From Streptomyces varsoviensis (GTDB taxonomy: Bacteria > Actinomycetota > Actinomycetes > Streptomycetales > Streptomycetaceae): a stretch of DNA of 60,133 nucleotides. The notes below the pieces were generated by a model. That model saw only the letters and a program-made list of their open reading frames with translations. It searched no databases and was not told the DNA's origin. Positions 9,721-18,566 of this stretch are shown here, piece after piece; the first letter of the stretch is position 1, and every line of letters begins with the position of its first letter. Both the position numbers and the translations under genes were made by a program. Location: contig NZ_JOBF01000032.1 in the NCBI RefSeq assembly GCF_000718635.1, positions 1 through 60,133 of the forward strand, read 5' to 3'.

Positions 9721-9818
9721 GCGAGCGACCTTGACGCTCCGTCAGCACCGGTGAACACTGCCGGGTATCAGTCGGCACCGCCGCAGTAGGGCGTCCCCGG
9801 TGGTGCCACCGCTCCCCT

Positions 9819-9836
9819 GGCGAATGCCCGTTCGCG
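9819..9836. promoter_or_regulatory. Inverted repeat upstream of glpFK, possible operator
   Basis: GCGAA (9820-9824) and TTCGC (9831-9835) flank a 6-nt spacer inside the 280-bp leader of glpF. An IclR-type (GylR-like) regulator would be the expected binder, but no such gene is in the window. The short arms make this tentative. Confidence 0.25.
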
Positions 9837-9958
9837 CCGATCGCCGGCGCCGGGCAGGGGGCACGGAAACCCTCGGCCGCCGGCCGCCGCCTCGATGGGG
9901 AGCAACCCCCTGCACGGAGGACCGGGACGGCGTCCCGGGCGAGGGACTGGGAGCCGCA

Positions 9959-10693
9959 GTGGATCAGTTCTCCAATGGCGACATCTTCATAGGCGAGATC
10001 ATCGGCACCGCGGTGCTGATTCTCTTCGGCGCCGGCGTGTGCGCCGCCGTCACGCTCACCCGCTCGAAGGCCAAGGCCGCCGGCTGGGTCGTCATCGCCT
10101 TCGGCTGGGGCTTCGGCGTGCTGGCCGGCGCGTACACCGCCGGGCCGCTCTCCGGCGGGCACCTCAATCCGGCGGTGACGCTGGGCATCGCCGTCGACAC
10201 CGGGCACTGGGACAAGGTGCCGGTCTATGTGGCGGGGCAGTTGGTGGGCGCGGTGCTCGGCGCGGTGCTGTGCTGGCTCGCGTACTACGCGCAGTTCGCG
10301 GCCAACGCCGAGGCGGAGAACGCGCAGCCGACGCTGGGGATCTTCTCGACCGTTCCGGAGGTCCGCAGTCCGGTGGCCAACCTGCTCACCGAGGTCATCG
10401 CGACGATGGGGCTGGTGCTGCCGGTGCTGGCCTTCGGGCTCACGAAGGGGCTCGGGCAGTCCGGCACCCAGACACTGATGGTCTCCTTCGTCGTGGTGGG
10501 CATCGGCCTCTCGCTGGGCGGGCCGACCGGCTACGCCATCAACCCGGCGCGCGACCTCGGCCCGCGCATCGCGCACGCCGTGCTGCCCATACCCAACAAG
10601 GGCACCTCCGACTGGGGGTACTCCTGGATTCCGGTGGCGGGTCCGTTGATCGGGGCGGCGCTGTCCGGTCTCATCTTCAACGCAGCCTACTGA
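9959..10693 (+). CDS. glpF: Glycerol uptake facilitator (aquaglyceroporin)
   Basis: A 244-residue membrane channel of the MIP family that lets glycerol diffuse into the cell. Both pore NPA motifs are present, in GGHLNPAVT and in [13 protein letters not shown]. The arginine after the second NPA forms the selectivity filter, and the aspartate of NPARD marks the glycerol-conducting subfamily. About six hydrophobic segments are visible. I chose GTG 9959, which follows GGGAG by five bases. glpK starts 13 bp after the stop, so the two are co-transcribed and kinase trapping drives uptake. Confidence 0.92.
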   Translation: MDQFSNGDIFIGEIIGTAVLILFGAGVCAAVTLTRSKAKAAGWVVIAFGWGFGVLAGAYTAGPLSGGHLNPAVTLGIAVDTGHWDKVPVYVAGQLVGAVLGAVLCWLAYYAQFAANAEAENAQPTLGIFSTVPEVRSPVANLLTEVIATMGLVLPVLAFGLTKGLGQSGTQTLMVSFVVVGIGLSLGGPTGYAINPARDLGPRIAHAVLPIPNKGTSDWGYSWIPVAGPLIGAALSGLIFNAAY

Positions 10694-10706
10694 CTCGGGA
10701 GACGTC

Positions 10707-12296
10707 ATGATCGGCACGACCGGCGCGGCCGACAAGGCCGGCACGTACACAGCCGCGATCGACCAGGGCACCACTTCCAGCCGCTGCATCGTCTTCAACC
10801 AGGACGGCGCGATCGTCGCCGTGGACCAGCGCGAGCACCGGCAGATCTTCCCCAAGCCGGGCTGGGTGGAGCACGACGCGACCGAGATCTGGTCGAAGGT
10901 GCAGGCCGTGGTGGCGGGCGCGCTCGCCAAGGCGGGGCTGCGGGCCGACGAGCTGAGCGCGGTGGGCATCACCAACCAGCGGGAGACGACGGTCCTGTGG
11001 GACCGTACGACCGGGAAGCCGGTGCACAACGCGGTCGTATGGCAGGACACGCGGACGTCCGCGCTCTGCCGGGAGCTGGGCGGCGCGGACGGCCAGGACC
11101 GGTTCCGGGCGGCCACGGGGCTGCCGCTCGCCAGCTATTTCTCGGGGCCCAAGGCGGCCTGGCTGCTGGACAACGTGCCGGGGCTGCGCCGCCGGGCGGA
11201 GCTGGGCGAGATCGCCTTCGGCACCGTGGACTCGTGGCTGATCTGGAATCTGACCGGCGGCACGGACGGCGGGGCGCACGTCACGGACGTCACCAACGCG
11301 TCGCGCACGATGCTGATGAACCTTGAGACGCTCCAGTGGGACGCGTCGGTGCTCGCCGCGATGAACCTGCCCGAGGCGATGCTGCCCGAGATCAGGTCCT
11401 CGGCGGAGGTTTACGGGACGGCGGTCGGCCCACTGGCCGGGGTGCCGGTCGCCTCGGCGCTGGGCGACCAGCAGGCCGCCGTCTTCGGGCAGACCTGCTT
11501 CGGGGTGGGCGAGGCGAAGAACACCTATGGGACGGGCTCGTTCCTGCTGCTCAACACGGGCGAGCGGCCGGTGGCGTCCAAGAGCGGGCTGCTGACGACG
11601 GTGGGCTACCGGCTGGGCGGCGACGCGGCCGTCTACTGCCTGGAGGGCTCGATCGCGATCACGGGCGCGCTGGTGCAGTGGTTCCGCGACCAGCTCGGCA
11701 TCATCCGGTCCGCCGACGAGATCGAGCCACTGGCCGCGAGCGTGGCGGACAACGGCGGGGCGTACATCGTGCCGGCGTTCTCCGGGCTGTACGCGCCGTA
11801 CTGGCGCTCGGACGCGCGCGGCGTGGTCACCGGTCTCACCCGGTACGTCACCAAGGCGCATCTCGCGCGCGCGGTGCTGGAGGCGACGAGTTGGCAGACG
11901 CGCGAGGTGGTCGACGCGATGTACCAGGACTCCGGGGTGCGGCTCACCTCGCTGAAGGTGGACGGCGGGATGACCGTCAACAATCTGCTGATGCAGCATC
12001 AGGCGGATGTGCTGGGGGTGCCGGTGATCCGGCCGGTCATCGCCGAGACCACGTGCCTGGGCGCGGCGTACGCGGCGGGGCTGGCCACGGGCGTCTGGCA
12101 GGACCTCGACGAGCTGCGGGCGCACTGGAGGCGCGACACGGAGTGGACGCCGCGGATGGCGGCCGATGAGCGCGAGCGGGAGTACGGCAACTGGCGCAAA
12201 GCCGTGGAGCGCAGCTTCGGCTGGCACGAGGAAGACGACATGGGCGCGGCCGCGGGGCACGAGGAGAGCACGGCGCACGAGGAGAGCGGCGGCTGA
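10707..12296 (+). CDS. glpK: Glycerol kinase
   Basis: A 529-residue FGGY kinase that phosphorylates glycerol to glycerol 3-phosphate. Visible motifs are the phosphate loop DQGTTSSR (19-26), [27 protein letters not shown] and [12 protein letters not shown]. The body is normal length; the last 25 residues form an acidic His/Glu-rich tail (HEEDD...HEESGG) not needed for the fold. It sits 13 bp behind glpF. No glpD or gylR homologue follows, so this is a two-gene operon that must rely on a glycerol-3-phosphate dehydrogenase elsewhere. Confidence 0.95.
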   Translation: MIGTTGAADKAGTYTAAIDQGTTSSRCIVFNQDGAIVAVDQREHRQIFPKPGWVEHDATEIWSKVQAVVAGALAKAGLRADELSAVGITNQRETTVLWDRTTGKPVHNAVVWQDTRTSALCRELGGADGQDRFRAATGLPLASYFSGPKAAWLLDNVPGLRRRAELGEIAFGTVDSWLIWNLTGGTDGGAHVTDVTNASRTMLMNLETLQWDASVLAAMNLPEAMLPEIRSSAEVYGTAVGPLAGVPVASALGDQQAAVFGQTCFGVGEAKNTYGTGSFLLLNTGERPVASKSGLLTTVGYRLGGDAAVYCLEGSIAITGALVQWFRDQLGIIRSADEIEPLAASVADNGGAYIVPAFSGLYAPYWRSDARGVVTGLTRYVTKAHLARAVLEATSWQTREVVDAMYQDSGVRLTSLKVDGGMTVNNLLMQHQADVLGVPVIRPVIAETTCLGAAYAAGLATGVWQDLDELRAHWRRDTEWTPRMAADEREREYGNWRKAVERSFGWHEEDDMGAAAGHEESTAHEESGG

Positions 12297-12304
12297 CCGC
12301 CGCC

Positions 12305-12356
12305 GTGCCCGGGCCCGTGCCTCCGGAGGGCTCGCGAGGCGTACGGGGCCGGGCGC
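12305..12356. terminator. Possible terminator between glpK and cvnD
   Basis: Imperfect nested inverted repeats: GCCCGGGCCC against GGGGCCGGGC outside, GCCTC against GAGGC inside. They lie in the 63-bp gap between two convergent stops. Confidence 0.35.
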
Positions 12357-12359
12357 GGG

Positions 12360-12971
12360 TCAGGCGCCGGCGTGCTCGCGCTGGTTGGCGGACGTCTCCA
12401 TCGCGTGCTCGACGACCGAGATCAGGACCCGCTTGGCGGATTCCCGTTCGCGCGCGTCGCAGAGCAGGACGGGCACCTCCGGGTCGAGGTCGAGGGCGTC
12501 GCGCACGGTCTCCTCGGGGTAGCGGTCCGCGCCGTCGAAGCAGTTGACGGCGACGGTGAAGGGGATGGAGCGCCGCTCGAAGTAGTCGATGGCGGCGAAG
12601 CAGTCCTGGAGCCGGCGGGTGTCGGCGAGGACGACCGCGCCGAGCGCGCCCTGCGCCAGTTCGTCCCACAGGAACCAGAAGCGGTCCTGGCCGGGGGTGC
12701 CGAAGAGGTAGAGGACCAGGTCCTCGCGGAGCGTGATGCGGCCGAAGTCCATGGCGACGGTGGTGGTGGACTTGGCCTCCACGCCGTCGGTGGAGTCGAC
12801 GGGCCGGCCGGCCTCGCTGAGCAGCTCCTCGGTGCGCAGCGGGCGGATCTCGCTGACCGCGCCGACGAGCGTCGTCTTGCCGACCCCGAAGCCGCCCGCG
12901 ACCAGGATCTTGAGCGTCACCGGGTCGGCCTTGGACCGCTTGCGGCTTCGGTCGGAGCGCCCGAAGACCAT
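12360..12971 (-). CDS. cvnD: Conservon small GTPase (CvnD)
   Basis: A 203-residue ATP/GTP-binding protein of the conservon D class, a membrane-associated Ras-like switch. The P-loop GGFGVGKT spans residues 26-33, the switch-II-like motif is FGTPGQDRF, and the base-recognition motif is NCFDGAD. The ATG at 12971 follows AGGAG; an upstream in-frame extension is His/Pro-rich repeat sequence and is probably untranslated. In most conservons cvnD directly follows cvnC. Here 290 bp separate them, so this gene may have its own promoter. Confidence 0.88.
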   Translation of the reverse strand: MVFGRSDRSRKRSKADPVTLKILVAGGFGVGKTTLVGAVSEIRPLRTEELLSEAGRPVDSTDGVEAKSTTTVAMDFGRITLREDLVLYLFGTPGQDRFWFLWDELAQGALGAVVLADTRRLQDCFAAIDYFERRSIPFTVAVNCFDGADRYPEETVRDALDLDPEVPVLLCDARERESAKRVLISVVEHAMETSANQREHAGA

Positions 12972-13261
12972 GAGCCTCTTCTCCTGGGTGGCGTTGGATG
13001 GTGGTGGATGTGCTGGATGGTGATGGATGTTGATGGAACGACTTACCAAGTGATCAGTATGTGGTCATCATTGGCAAGGGAACAGTACAACGTGGTCACC
13101 CGCGCTCGCACGTCAACTCCGGCCCGCCGAGGGCCGATCGCGGCCCGCGACGGCCGGGCGCACCGTACGGAACGGGGCGCCGCGGGCCGGCCCGGAAGCC
13201 CGGACGCCGTACGGGCACGGACCCGGTGACAGCGCCCGCCGACCGTACGGGCGCGGCCCGG
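12972..13261. other. Non-coding gap between cvnC and cvnD with TGGATG repeats
   Basis: The part next to cvnD (about 12994-13036) is a degenerate tandem of TGGATG and TGATG units. A less GC-rich patch at 13040-13090 could hold a minus-strand promoter: TTCCCT, 17 nt, TACTGA is the best pair, and it is weak. No gene with a ribosome site was seen. Confidence 0.45.
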
Positions 13262-13687
13262 CTACAGCGCCCGGAGGCCGTCGATCACCTCGCGGAGGAT
13301 GGACTCGTCCGGGAGCTCCGCCGGGGGCACCGGCCGGGAGACCCGGACGAGTTCCGCGTCGAGCAGATCGCCGACCAGCACCCGGACCACCCCGACGGGC
13401 AGATCGAGCCCGGCGGCCAGCTCCGCGATGGACTGCGGGGCGTCGACGCTGAGTTCGATGATGTCGAGGTGTTCCGGGGACAGCGCCTGGTCCACCACGG
13501 CGTGCACGTCGCCGAAGTGCGCGTCCAGGGACTCGTCGGCGATGACGACCGCGATCAGGTCGAGCTTCGCCTCGGCCGCGCTGCGGGTACGGCCGCGCGT
13601 CATGGCGTACGGCCGTACCACAGGGCCTGCCGCGTCGTCGAACCAGTGGGCCGGGCCGCCGCCGTCCTCGGTCATGCCCGCGGTCAC
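13262..13687 (-). CDS. cvnC: Conservon DUF742 protein (CvnC)
   Basis: A 141-residue DUF742 protein with a winged-helix-like fold (SIAELAAGLDLPVGVVRVLVGDLLDAELV) and the typical PYAMTRGRTR entry. I chose GTG 13687 because it overlaps the cvnB stop as GTGA, which implies translational coupling; an ATG at 13675 is the alternative. In conservons this protein acts with the histidine-kinase-like CvnA, the roadblock protein CvnB and the GTPase CvnD at the membrane. Confidence 0.88.
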   Translation of the reverse strand: MTAGMTEDGGGPAHWFDDAAGPVVRPYAMTRGRTRSAAEAKLDLIAVVIADESLDAHFGDVHAVVDQALSPEHLDIIELSVDAPQSIAELAAGLDLPVGVVRVLVGDLLDAELVRVSRPVPPAELPDESILREVIDGLRAL

Positions 13688-14121
13688 CCGTCGGCGGCCA
13701 CGCCGGTCCGCGGAGCGGCGGCCAGGTGCGCGCCCACGCGCTTGACGAGGAGCGTCATCTCGTAGGCGACGAGCCCGACGTCGGAGTCGGCGTCGGCGAG
13801 GACGGCGAGGCAGCTCCCGTCGCCCGCCGCGGTGACGAAGAGGAACGCCTCGTCCAGCTCGACGACGGTCTGCCGGACCTTCCCGGCGTCGAAGTGCCGG
13901 CCCACGCCCTTGGCGAGGCTGTGGAAGCCGGAGGCGACGGCCGCCAGATGCTCGCCGTCCTCGCGGGTCAGCTCCTTGGACGTGCCGGTCGGCAGGCCGT
14001 CCCCGGAGAGTACGAGTGCCTTGCGGATGCTGCCGACGCGCTCGACCAACTCGTCGAGCAGCCAGTTCAGCTCGCCGGTGCTCGTGGTCGCGGTGCGTGC
14101 TGCGGCCTTCGGTGCGGTCAT
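13684..14121 (-). CDS. cvnB: Conservon roadblock/LC7 protein (CvnB)
   Basis: A 145-residue roadblock/LC7-domain protein. The signature is LNWLLDELVERVGSIRKALVLSGDG at the N-terminus and FLFVTAAGDGSCLAVLAD in the core. Such proteins bind small GTPases and act as regulators or scaffolds. Its ATG (14121) overlaps the cvnA stop as ATGA, and its own stop overlaps cvnC, so A, B and C are translated as a block. Confidence 0.9.
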   Translation of the reverse strand: MTAPKAAARTATTSTGELNWLLDELVERVGSIRKALVLSGDGLPTGTSKELTREDGEHLAAVASGFHSLAKGVGRHFDAGKVRQTVVELDEAFLFVTAAGDGSCLAVLADADSDVGLVAYEMTLLVKRVGAHLAAAPRTGVAADG

Positions 14122-16622
14122 CGACCGTCCCCTTCAGATGTCGTTCCTGGTGCGGTGCCTGCCGCGCCGTCGGGTTCGAGGGCGTTGTGCTCCCGCCCGC
14201 GCTGCCAGCCGCGCTGGAGCGAGGCCATCCTGGCCCGCACCTCGTCGGCATCGCGCTCGGGTTCCGGATCGGCGGGGCCCGCGGCGGCGGTCCGCGCCGC
14301 GGGGTCGTTCTTGAGCTGGGGGGCGAGGCTGGCCTGCCGCACCCGCCGGGGCAGGGCGAGGGTCTTCTCGTCCCGCCGCGCGCCCGCGGCGCCGTCCTCC
14401 GCGTCCGGCGGCCGGTGATCGGCGGCGCGGGCGGCCGTGCGGCGGCGCGGCAGCGGTGCGGGGCCGTCGGGCCGGGTGGGGGCGGGGGCCTCCGCAGCCT
14501 GCTGGTGCTGTTCCGGCGCGGGCGCGGCGGCGCGGCGGCGGAACAGCGCGCCCTCCGCTTCGTCGAACGCGCCGTACACAAGTCGTTCCCCGGCCGGTCC
14601 GGCGAGCGCCGGCCGGTCCGCGTCGGGCCGTTCGGGCAGCGGCACGGGCACCTGGGCGAGCGCGGCGAGCCCGCTGCCGCCGGCCGCCGACTCGCCGGTG
14701 TCCGGTTCCCGCTCGTGTCCGGCGGCCGTACCGGCGTCGACCAGCAGCGCCTCGGGGATGAGCACGACGGCGGTGGTGCCGCCGTACGGGGAGGGCTGGA
14801 GGGAGACGCGGACGCCCTGGCGGCGGGCGAGGCGGCTGACGACGAAGAGGCCGAGCCGGTCGGTGTCGGACAACTCGAACTCGGGGGTCTCGGCGAGCCG
14901 GAGGTTCGCCTCCAACTGGGCGTCGGGGGTCATGCCGAGGCCCCGGTCGTGGATCTCCAGGGTGAAGCCGTTGGAGACCCGCTCGCCGACCACCTGGACG
15001 GCGGTGTGCGGCGGGGAGTACAGGGTGGCGTTCTCCAGGAGTTCGGCGACGAGGTGGGTGAGGTCGGCGACGGCCGGGCCGCTCACGGCGAGCCGCGCCA
15101 GCCGGCGGACCTCGATGCGCTCGTAGTCCTCGACCTCGGCGACGGCGGCCCGTACGACGTCCATGAGCGGGATCGGCTTGCGCCACTGCCGGGAGGGGGC
15201 CGCGCCGGAGAGGATGACCAGGCCCTCGGCGTGCCGCCGCATGCGGGTGGTGAGGTGGTCGAGGCGGAAGAGGTCGGCGAGTTCGTCGGTGTCCTCGGTG
15301 CGCCGCTCCATGGTGTCGAGCAGGGTGAGCTGCCGGTGCAGCAGCACCTGGCTGCGCCGGGCGAGGTTGACGAACACCTCGGAGACGCCGCGGCGCATGT
15401 CGGCCTGTTTGACGGCGGCCTCGACGGCGGCGCGCTGCAGGGTGTTGAGGGCCTGGCCGACCTGGCCGAGTTCGTCCTGCCCGTATTGGAGGCGCGGCGC
15501 CTCGGTCTCGACGTCGACGTTCTCGCCCGCGGCGAGGCGGCGCATCACGCTGGGCAGCCGGACGCCCGACACCTCGTGCGCCTCCTTGCGGACCCGGCGC
15601 AGGTCGCGGATGAGGGAGCGGCCGATGCGGGTGGAGATGACGAGGGAGACGGCGAGGGCGAGGAAGCCGAGGACGCCGGCCGCGCCGGCCTTGAGGAGGA
15701 TGTCGTCGGCGATGGGCTTGACGCGGTCCTGGTAGCGGTCGGAGGCGTCGGCGCCCATGCGGCGCAGGTCCTCCAGGACCGGTCCCACGGCGGCCTCCCA
15801 GCGCTGGGAGTTGATGGTCTGGACCGCCTTGGCGGGGCCGGCGGCGAGGACGGCCTCCTCGGCCTTCTCCAGGGCGCGGGCATCGGCGCCGCGCCAGAAG
15901 TCCGCGTAGATGTTCTGGTCGGAGGCGGGCAGGACCGGCAGGTTGGTGGTGTAGAGGAGCTTGCGTTCGGCGATCCGGTCGGAGAAGGCGCGGATCTCCT
16001 GGCGGTTCATGGAGCCCGCGGCGAGCCCGGCGGCGAGCAGGGCGTCCTCGCGGGACAGGGCCTCGCGGGCGCGGGTGACGCCGACGAGGGCGCGGCCCTG
16101 CTTGTCCATGTCGGCGTCCTGGAGCGTGTTGAGGGTGCCGAGGAACGCGTAGTAGGGGTCGATGAGTTCGTTGTAGGCGCGCAGCGCGCCGTCGCGGGTG
16201 AGGGTGTTGTGCTCGACCTTGCGGCGCAGGCCGGCGAGGTCGTCGAGGCCGTCCTCGATGGTGGTGAACTGGTCGGCGGAGGCGGCGCTCATGTCGTCGC
16301 GCACCCCGTGGCCGGCGCCCGAGCGCAGGTCGACGGCGGTCTTGTCGGTGGCGCGGCGCTGGGCGCGCAGGGCTTCGAGGGCGTCGGAGCGGCGCATGTC
16401 GGCCAGGTAGACGAGGGTTTGGCGGCGTTCCTTCTGGAGGGCCTGGGCCATGTCCTCGGCGGGGTGGCCGAGTCTGCGCATCACGTCGGCCCCGGTCAGG
16501 AGCTGAGCCGCTTCCTTGCCGGTGATCACGGTGGCGAAGGCCCACAGGGCGGTCAGGGCCACCAGCGGCACCAGCAGCAGCGCCACGATCTTCCGGCGGA
16601 TCGACTTCCCGCGAAAGCGCAT
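14118..16622 (-). CDS. cvnA: Conservon sensor histidine kinase-like protein (CvnA)
   Basis: An 834-residue membrane sensor. It has a short N-terminus (MRFRGKSIRRK), a first membrane helix near residues 10-32, an extracellular nitrate/nitrite-sensor (NIT)-like helical domain, a second helix near 310-331 and a HAMP segment. The HATPase domain follows, with N-box LLENATLYSPP near 530 and DRGLGM near 560. A long disordered Pro/Ala/Arg tail takes the last 200 residues. ATG 16622 gives the conserved N-terminus, although its GGGGAGG is only two bases away. The ligand is unknown. Confidence 0.9.
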   Translation of the reverse strand: MRFRGKSIRRKIVALLLVPLVALTALWAFATVITGKEAAQLLTGADVMRRLGHPAEDMAQALQKERRQTLVYLADMRRSDALEALRAQRRATDKTAVDLRSGAGHGVRDDMSAASADQFTTIEDGLDDLAGLRRKVEHNTLTRDGALRAYNELIDPYYAFLGTLNTLQDADMDKQGRALVGVTRAREALSREDALLAAGLAAGSMNRQEIRAFSDRIAERKLLYTTNLPVLPASDQNIYADFWRGADARALEKAEEAVLAAGPAKAVQTINSQRWEAAVGPVLEDLRRMGADASDRYQDRVKPIADDILLKAGAAGVLGFLALAVSLVISTRIGRSLIRDLRRVRKEAHEVSGVRLPSVMRRLAAGENVDVETEAPRLQYGQDELGQVGQALNTLQRAAVEAAVKQADMRRGVSEVFVNLARRSQVLLHRQLTLLDTMERRTEDTDELADLFRLDHLTTRMRRHAEGLVILSGAAPSRQWRKPIPLMDVVRAAVAEVEDYERIEVRRLARLAVSGPAVADLTHLVAELLENATLYSPPHTAVQVVGERVSNGFTLEIHDRGLGMTPDAQLEANLRLAETPEFELSDTDRLGLFVVSRLARRQGVRVSLQPSPYGGTTAVVLIPEALLVDAGTAAGHEREPDTGESAAGGSGLAALAQVPVPLPERPDADRPALAGPAGERLVYGAFDEAEGALFRRRAAAPAPEQHQQAAEAPAPTRPDGPAPLPRRRTAARAADHRPPDAEDGAAGARRDEKTLALPRRVRQASLAPQLKNDPAARTAAAGPADPEPERDADEVRARMASLQRGWQRGREHNALEPDGAAGTAPGTTSEGDGR

Positions 16623-16976
16623 GGCCTCCCCAACGTCAACCCCGGCGCGCGGGGGTCGTGTTCCGACAATAAGCGGCGCGAGCCTACTACTGCCGGGCGA
16701 CCAACCCGAAGACGTGTACGGTCCTTGACACCGTGTGAGCAGCGGCTTTGGTGGCGAGTTGTCCGGCGATAAACGGACTTTCCGCGCCCGCTTGTGGTAC
16801 ATGACACCCCGTCGACGGGGTAGGAGAGCGACCTCTTCTGGCCGGAATTCCCCTCACCATGGGAACCTTTGACCATGGTTGTTCGCTCTTCCTCCCGAAG
16901 GGGTGGGAGGAATACACCTGATGCCCCTCTTTTGGGAAGTGCCCGTACGGGGCAGTCACTGAGGGGGTGAATCTCC
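16623..16976. promoter_or_regulatory. Divergent promoter region cvnA / small membrane protein, with a 16-bp palindrome
   Basis: About 350 bp between divergent genes. The clearest element is a perfect 16-bp palindrome, ACCCCGTCGACGGGGT, at 16806-16821. A second inverted repeat (TGCCC, GTAC, GGGGCA) lies at about 16940-16954. A TTGACA at 16725-16730 has no matching -10 at 16-18 bp. On the minus strand TTCGGG, 18 nt, TAGGCT is a weak promoter candidate for cvnA. Confidence 0.45.
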
Positions 16977-17330
16977 ATGGACCAGGATCACGACATCCCG
17001 TCCCACCGGGGACGGCCACCGCTGTGGACCGAGGAGCCCGCCCGCAGACGGCGGATGCCCGATCCGGTCCGTACGGCGGCGGTCCGTGCGGTGATCATCA
17101 TCGCCGTGACGTTGGCCCAGACCATGGTCGCGGTGTTCTGCGCGCTGGCCGGCGCTTGGTTCGCCTTTCCCGCCACGCTGTGCAGCATAGCCAGCACCGT
17201 GGTGGCCACCTGGGCGGTCGTCGACGTCTGGGTCACCCGGCAGGTGTGGAACCAGCGGCACGGCGTGGTCTCCGTTCCCAGCAGCTCCGCCCGGCAGCTC
17301 CGCAAGGCCCGTCGGCCACGCTTCCCCTGA
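16977..17330 (+). CDS. Small two-helix membrane protein, unknown function
   Basis: A 117-residue protein. A charged N-terminus (about 40 residues) leads into two hydrophobic segments, AVIIIAVTLAQTMVAVFCALAG and FPATLCSIASTVVATWAVVDVWV. The tail is basic. The ribosome site GAGGGGG before ATG 16977 is strong. It diverges from cvnA across a regulated-looking region and is 78 bp ahead of the methyltransferase gene. I do not recognise a family. It might assist the neighbouring membrane signalling, but that is only a guess from position. Confidence 0.75.
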   Translation: MDQDHDIPSHRGRPPLWTEEPARRRRMPDPVRTAAVRAVIIIAVTLAQTMVAVFCALAGAWFAFPATLCSIASTVVATWAVVDVWVTRQVWNQRHGVVSVPSSSARQLRKARRPRFP

Positions 17331-17408
17331 TCGTCAGCGGCCCGGTAAGTTCGGCTGTTGACGGTGTGTCCGCCGGCGGCGGCGGAGGGGCTAAGGGGGA
17401 GGACAGCC

Positions 17409-18566
17409 ATGGCTGACCGGGATCGAGCGGTCCATCGCATTCCAGGAATCCTCGGGGACCCCGGCTGGACGGTGTGTCTCGTCGGCGAGGAGCAGTCGGG
17501 CAAGCTCGCCCAGGTCACCGCCGGGCTGCGGCACCGGCCCGACCCCGCGGGCGGCGGCAAGCTCATCACCTCCGGATTCTCGTACTGGGGCCTGGAGTCC
17601 ACCGTCGCCTGGGCGCACGCCTGCAACGACCTGTACTACCCGGTGATGCGCGAGAGCATCGGCTCGTTCAGCCGCCGCTGGCACGCCATGGGGAACGCGC
17701 TGCCGGACGGCCCGCTGCACTACGTCAGCCTGGGCCCGGGCACCGGCCAGAAGGACCAGGCGCTGCTGCGGTACCTCGACAGCCGCGGCCAGTCCGCCTG
17801 CTACATCCCGGTGGACGTGAGCGCCGAGATGCTGCGGCTCGCCCAGCGCGAGGCCCTCCAGCACCTGCACGTACCGGCCGGCGACGTCCTGCCCGTACAG
17901 CTCGACTTCTCGCTCCCCCGCAACCTCGACCGGCTCAGCACCGTGATCCGGCGCACCGTGGGCGACGAGCCCGTCCTCTACTCCCTGCTCGGCAACACCC
18001 TCGCCAACTTCGACAGCGACTCCCAACTGCTGGCGCTCCTCGCCGACAAGCTGCTGCGTCCGCAGGACCGCTTCCTGCTGGAGATCGCCAACACCGCAGA
18101 CCAGAGCGACGCGGTGGCCCGGGCCGCGGCGCAGGAGTACGAGAACAGCCCGCGCTTCCGCGAGTTCGTCACCAGCGCCCTGATGCAGTACACGGATCTG
18201 CGGATCGACATGAACAGCCTCACCTACGAGGGGACGGTCGAGGACGACCGGGCGCTGAAGGTCAAGGTCATATACCACAACCGCACGGGCGAACAGGTGG
18301 AGCTGACGCTGCCGGACCGCAGCACGGTCCCCTTCCCCGACCGGGACACCATCCGGCTCTACCTCAGCCGCAAGTACACCCAGCCGGGGGTGGAGAAGAT
18401 GCTGGCGGAGGCGAGAGTCGTCAAGGCCGGGCAGGTCCACGACACCGGGCACGCGGCCTTCGACCGGCCCGCGTTCGGCATGACGCTGCTGCTGCTCCAG
18501 AGCACCGAGGCGCCCCGCACCCCGGCCGGACCCGACCCCTTCGCCGCCAGCGGGCCGCGCGCCTGA
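17409..18566 (+). CDS. EgtD-like SAM-dependent methyltransferase (Methyltransf_33 type)
   Basis: A 385-residue methyltransferase resembling EgtD, the histidine N-alpha-trimethyltransferase of ergothioneine synthesis. Motif I is VSLGPGTG (106-113), followed by the acidic PVDVSAEML, and the EgtD-type GNTLANF and KYTQPGVEKML. The ergothioneine partners (EgtA, B, C, E) are absent, so the substrate is open. ATG 17409 follows GGGGGAGG. The stop overlaps the next start by one base (TGATG), so the membrane protein behind it is translated together with it. This looks like a paired system rather than an ergothioneine gene. Confidence 0.78.
   Translation: MADRDRAVHRIPGILGDPGWTVCLVGEEQSGKLAQVTAGLRHRPDPAGGGKLITSGFSYWGLESTVAWAHACNDLYYPVMRESIGSFSRRWHAMGNALPDGPLHYVSLGPGTGQKDQALLRYLDSRGQSACYIPVDVSAEMLRLAQREALQHLHVPAGDVLPVQLDFSLPRNLDRLSTVIRRTVGDEPVLYSLLGNTLANFDSDSQLLALLADKLLRPQDRFLLEIANTADQSDAVARAAAQEYENSPRFREFVTSALMQYTDLRIDMNSLTYEGTVEDDRALKVKVIYHNRTGEQVELTLPDRSTVPFPDRDTIRLYLSRKYTQPGVEKMLAEARVVKAGQVHDTGHAAFDRPAFGMTLLLLQSTEAPRTPAGPDPFAASGPRA

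Noticed and set aside
16725..16753. TTGACA as a plus-strand promoter
   Set aside because: No TANNNT lies 16-18 bp downstream.
17409..18566. Ergothioneine egtD
   Set aside because: None of the egtABCE genes is nearby and the gene is coupled to a membrane protein; only a family-level call is supported.
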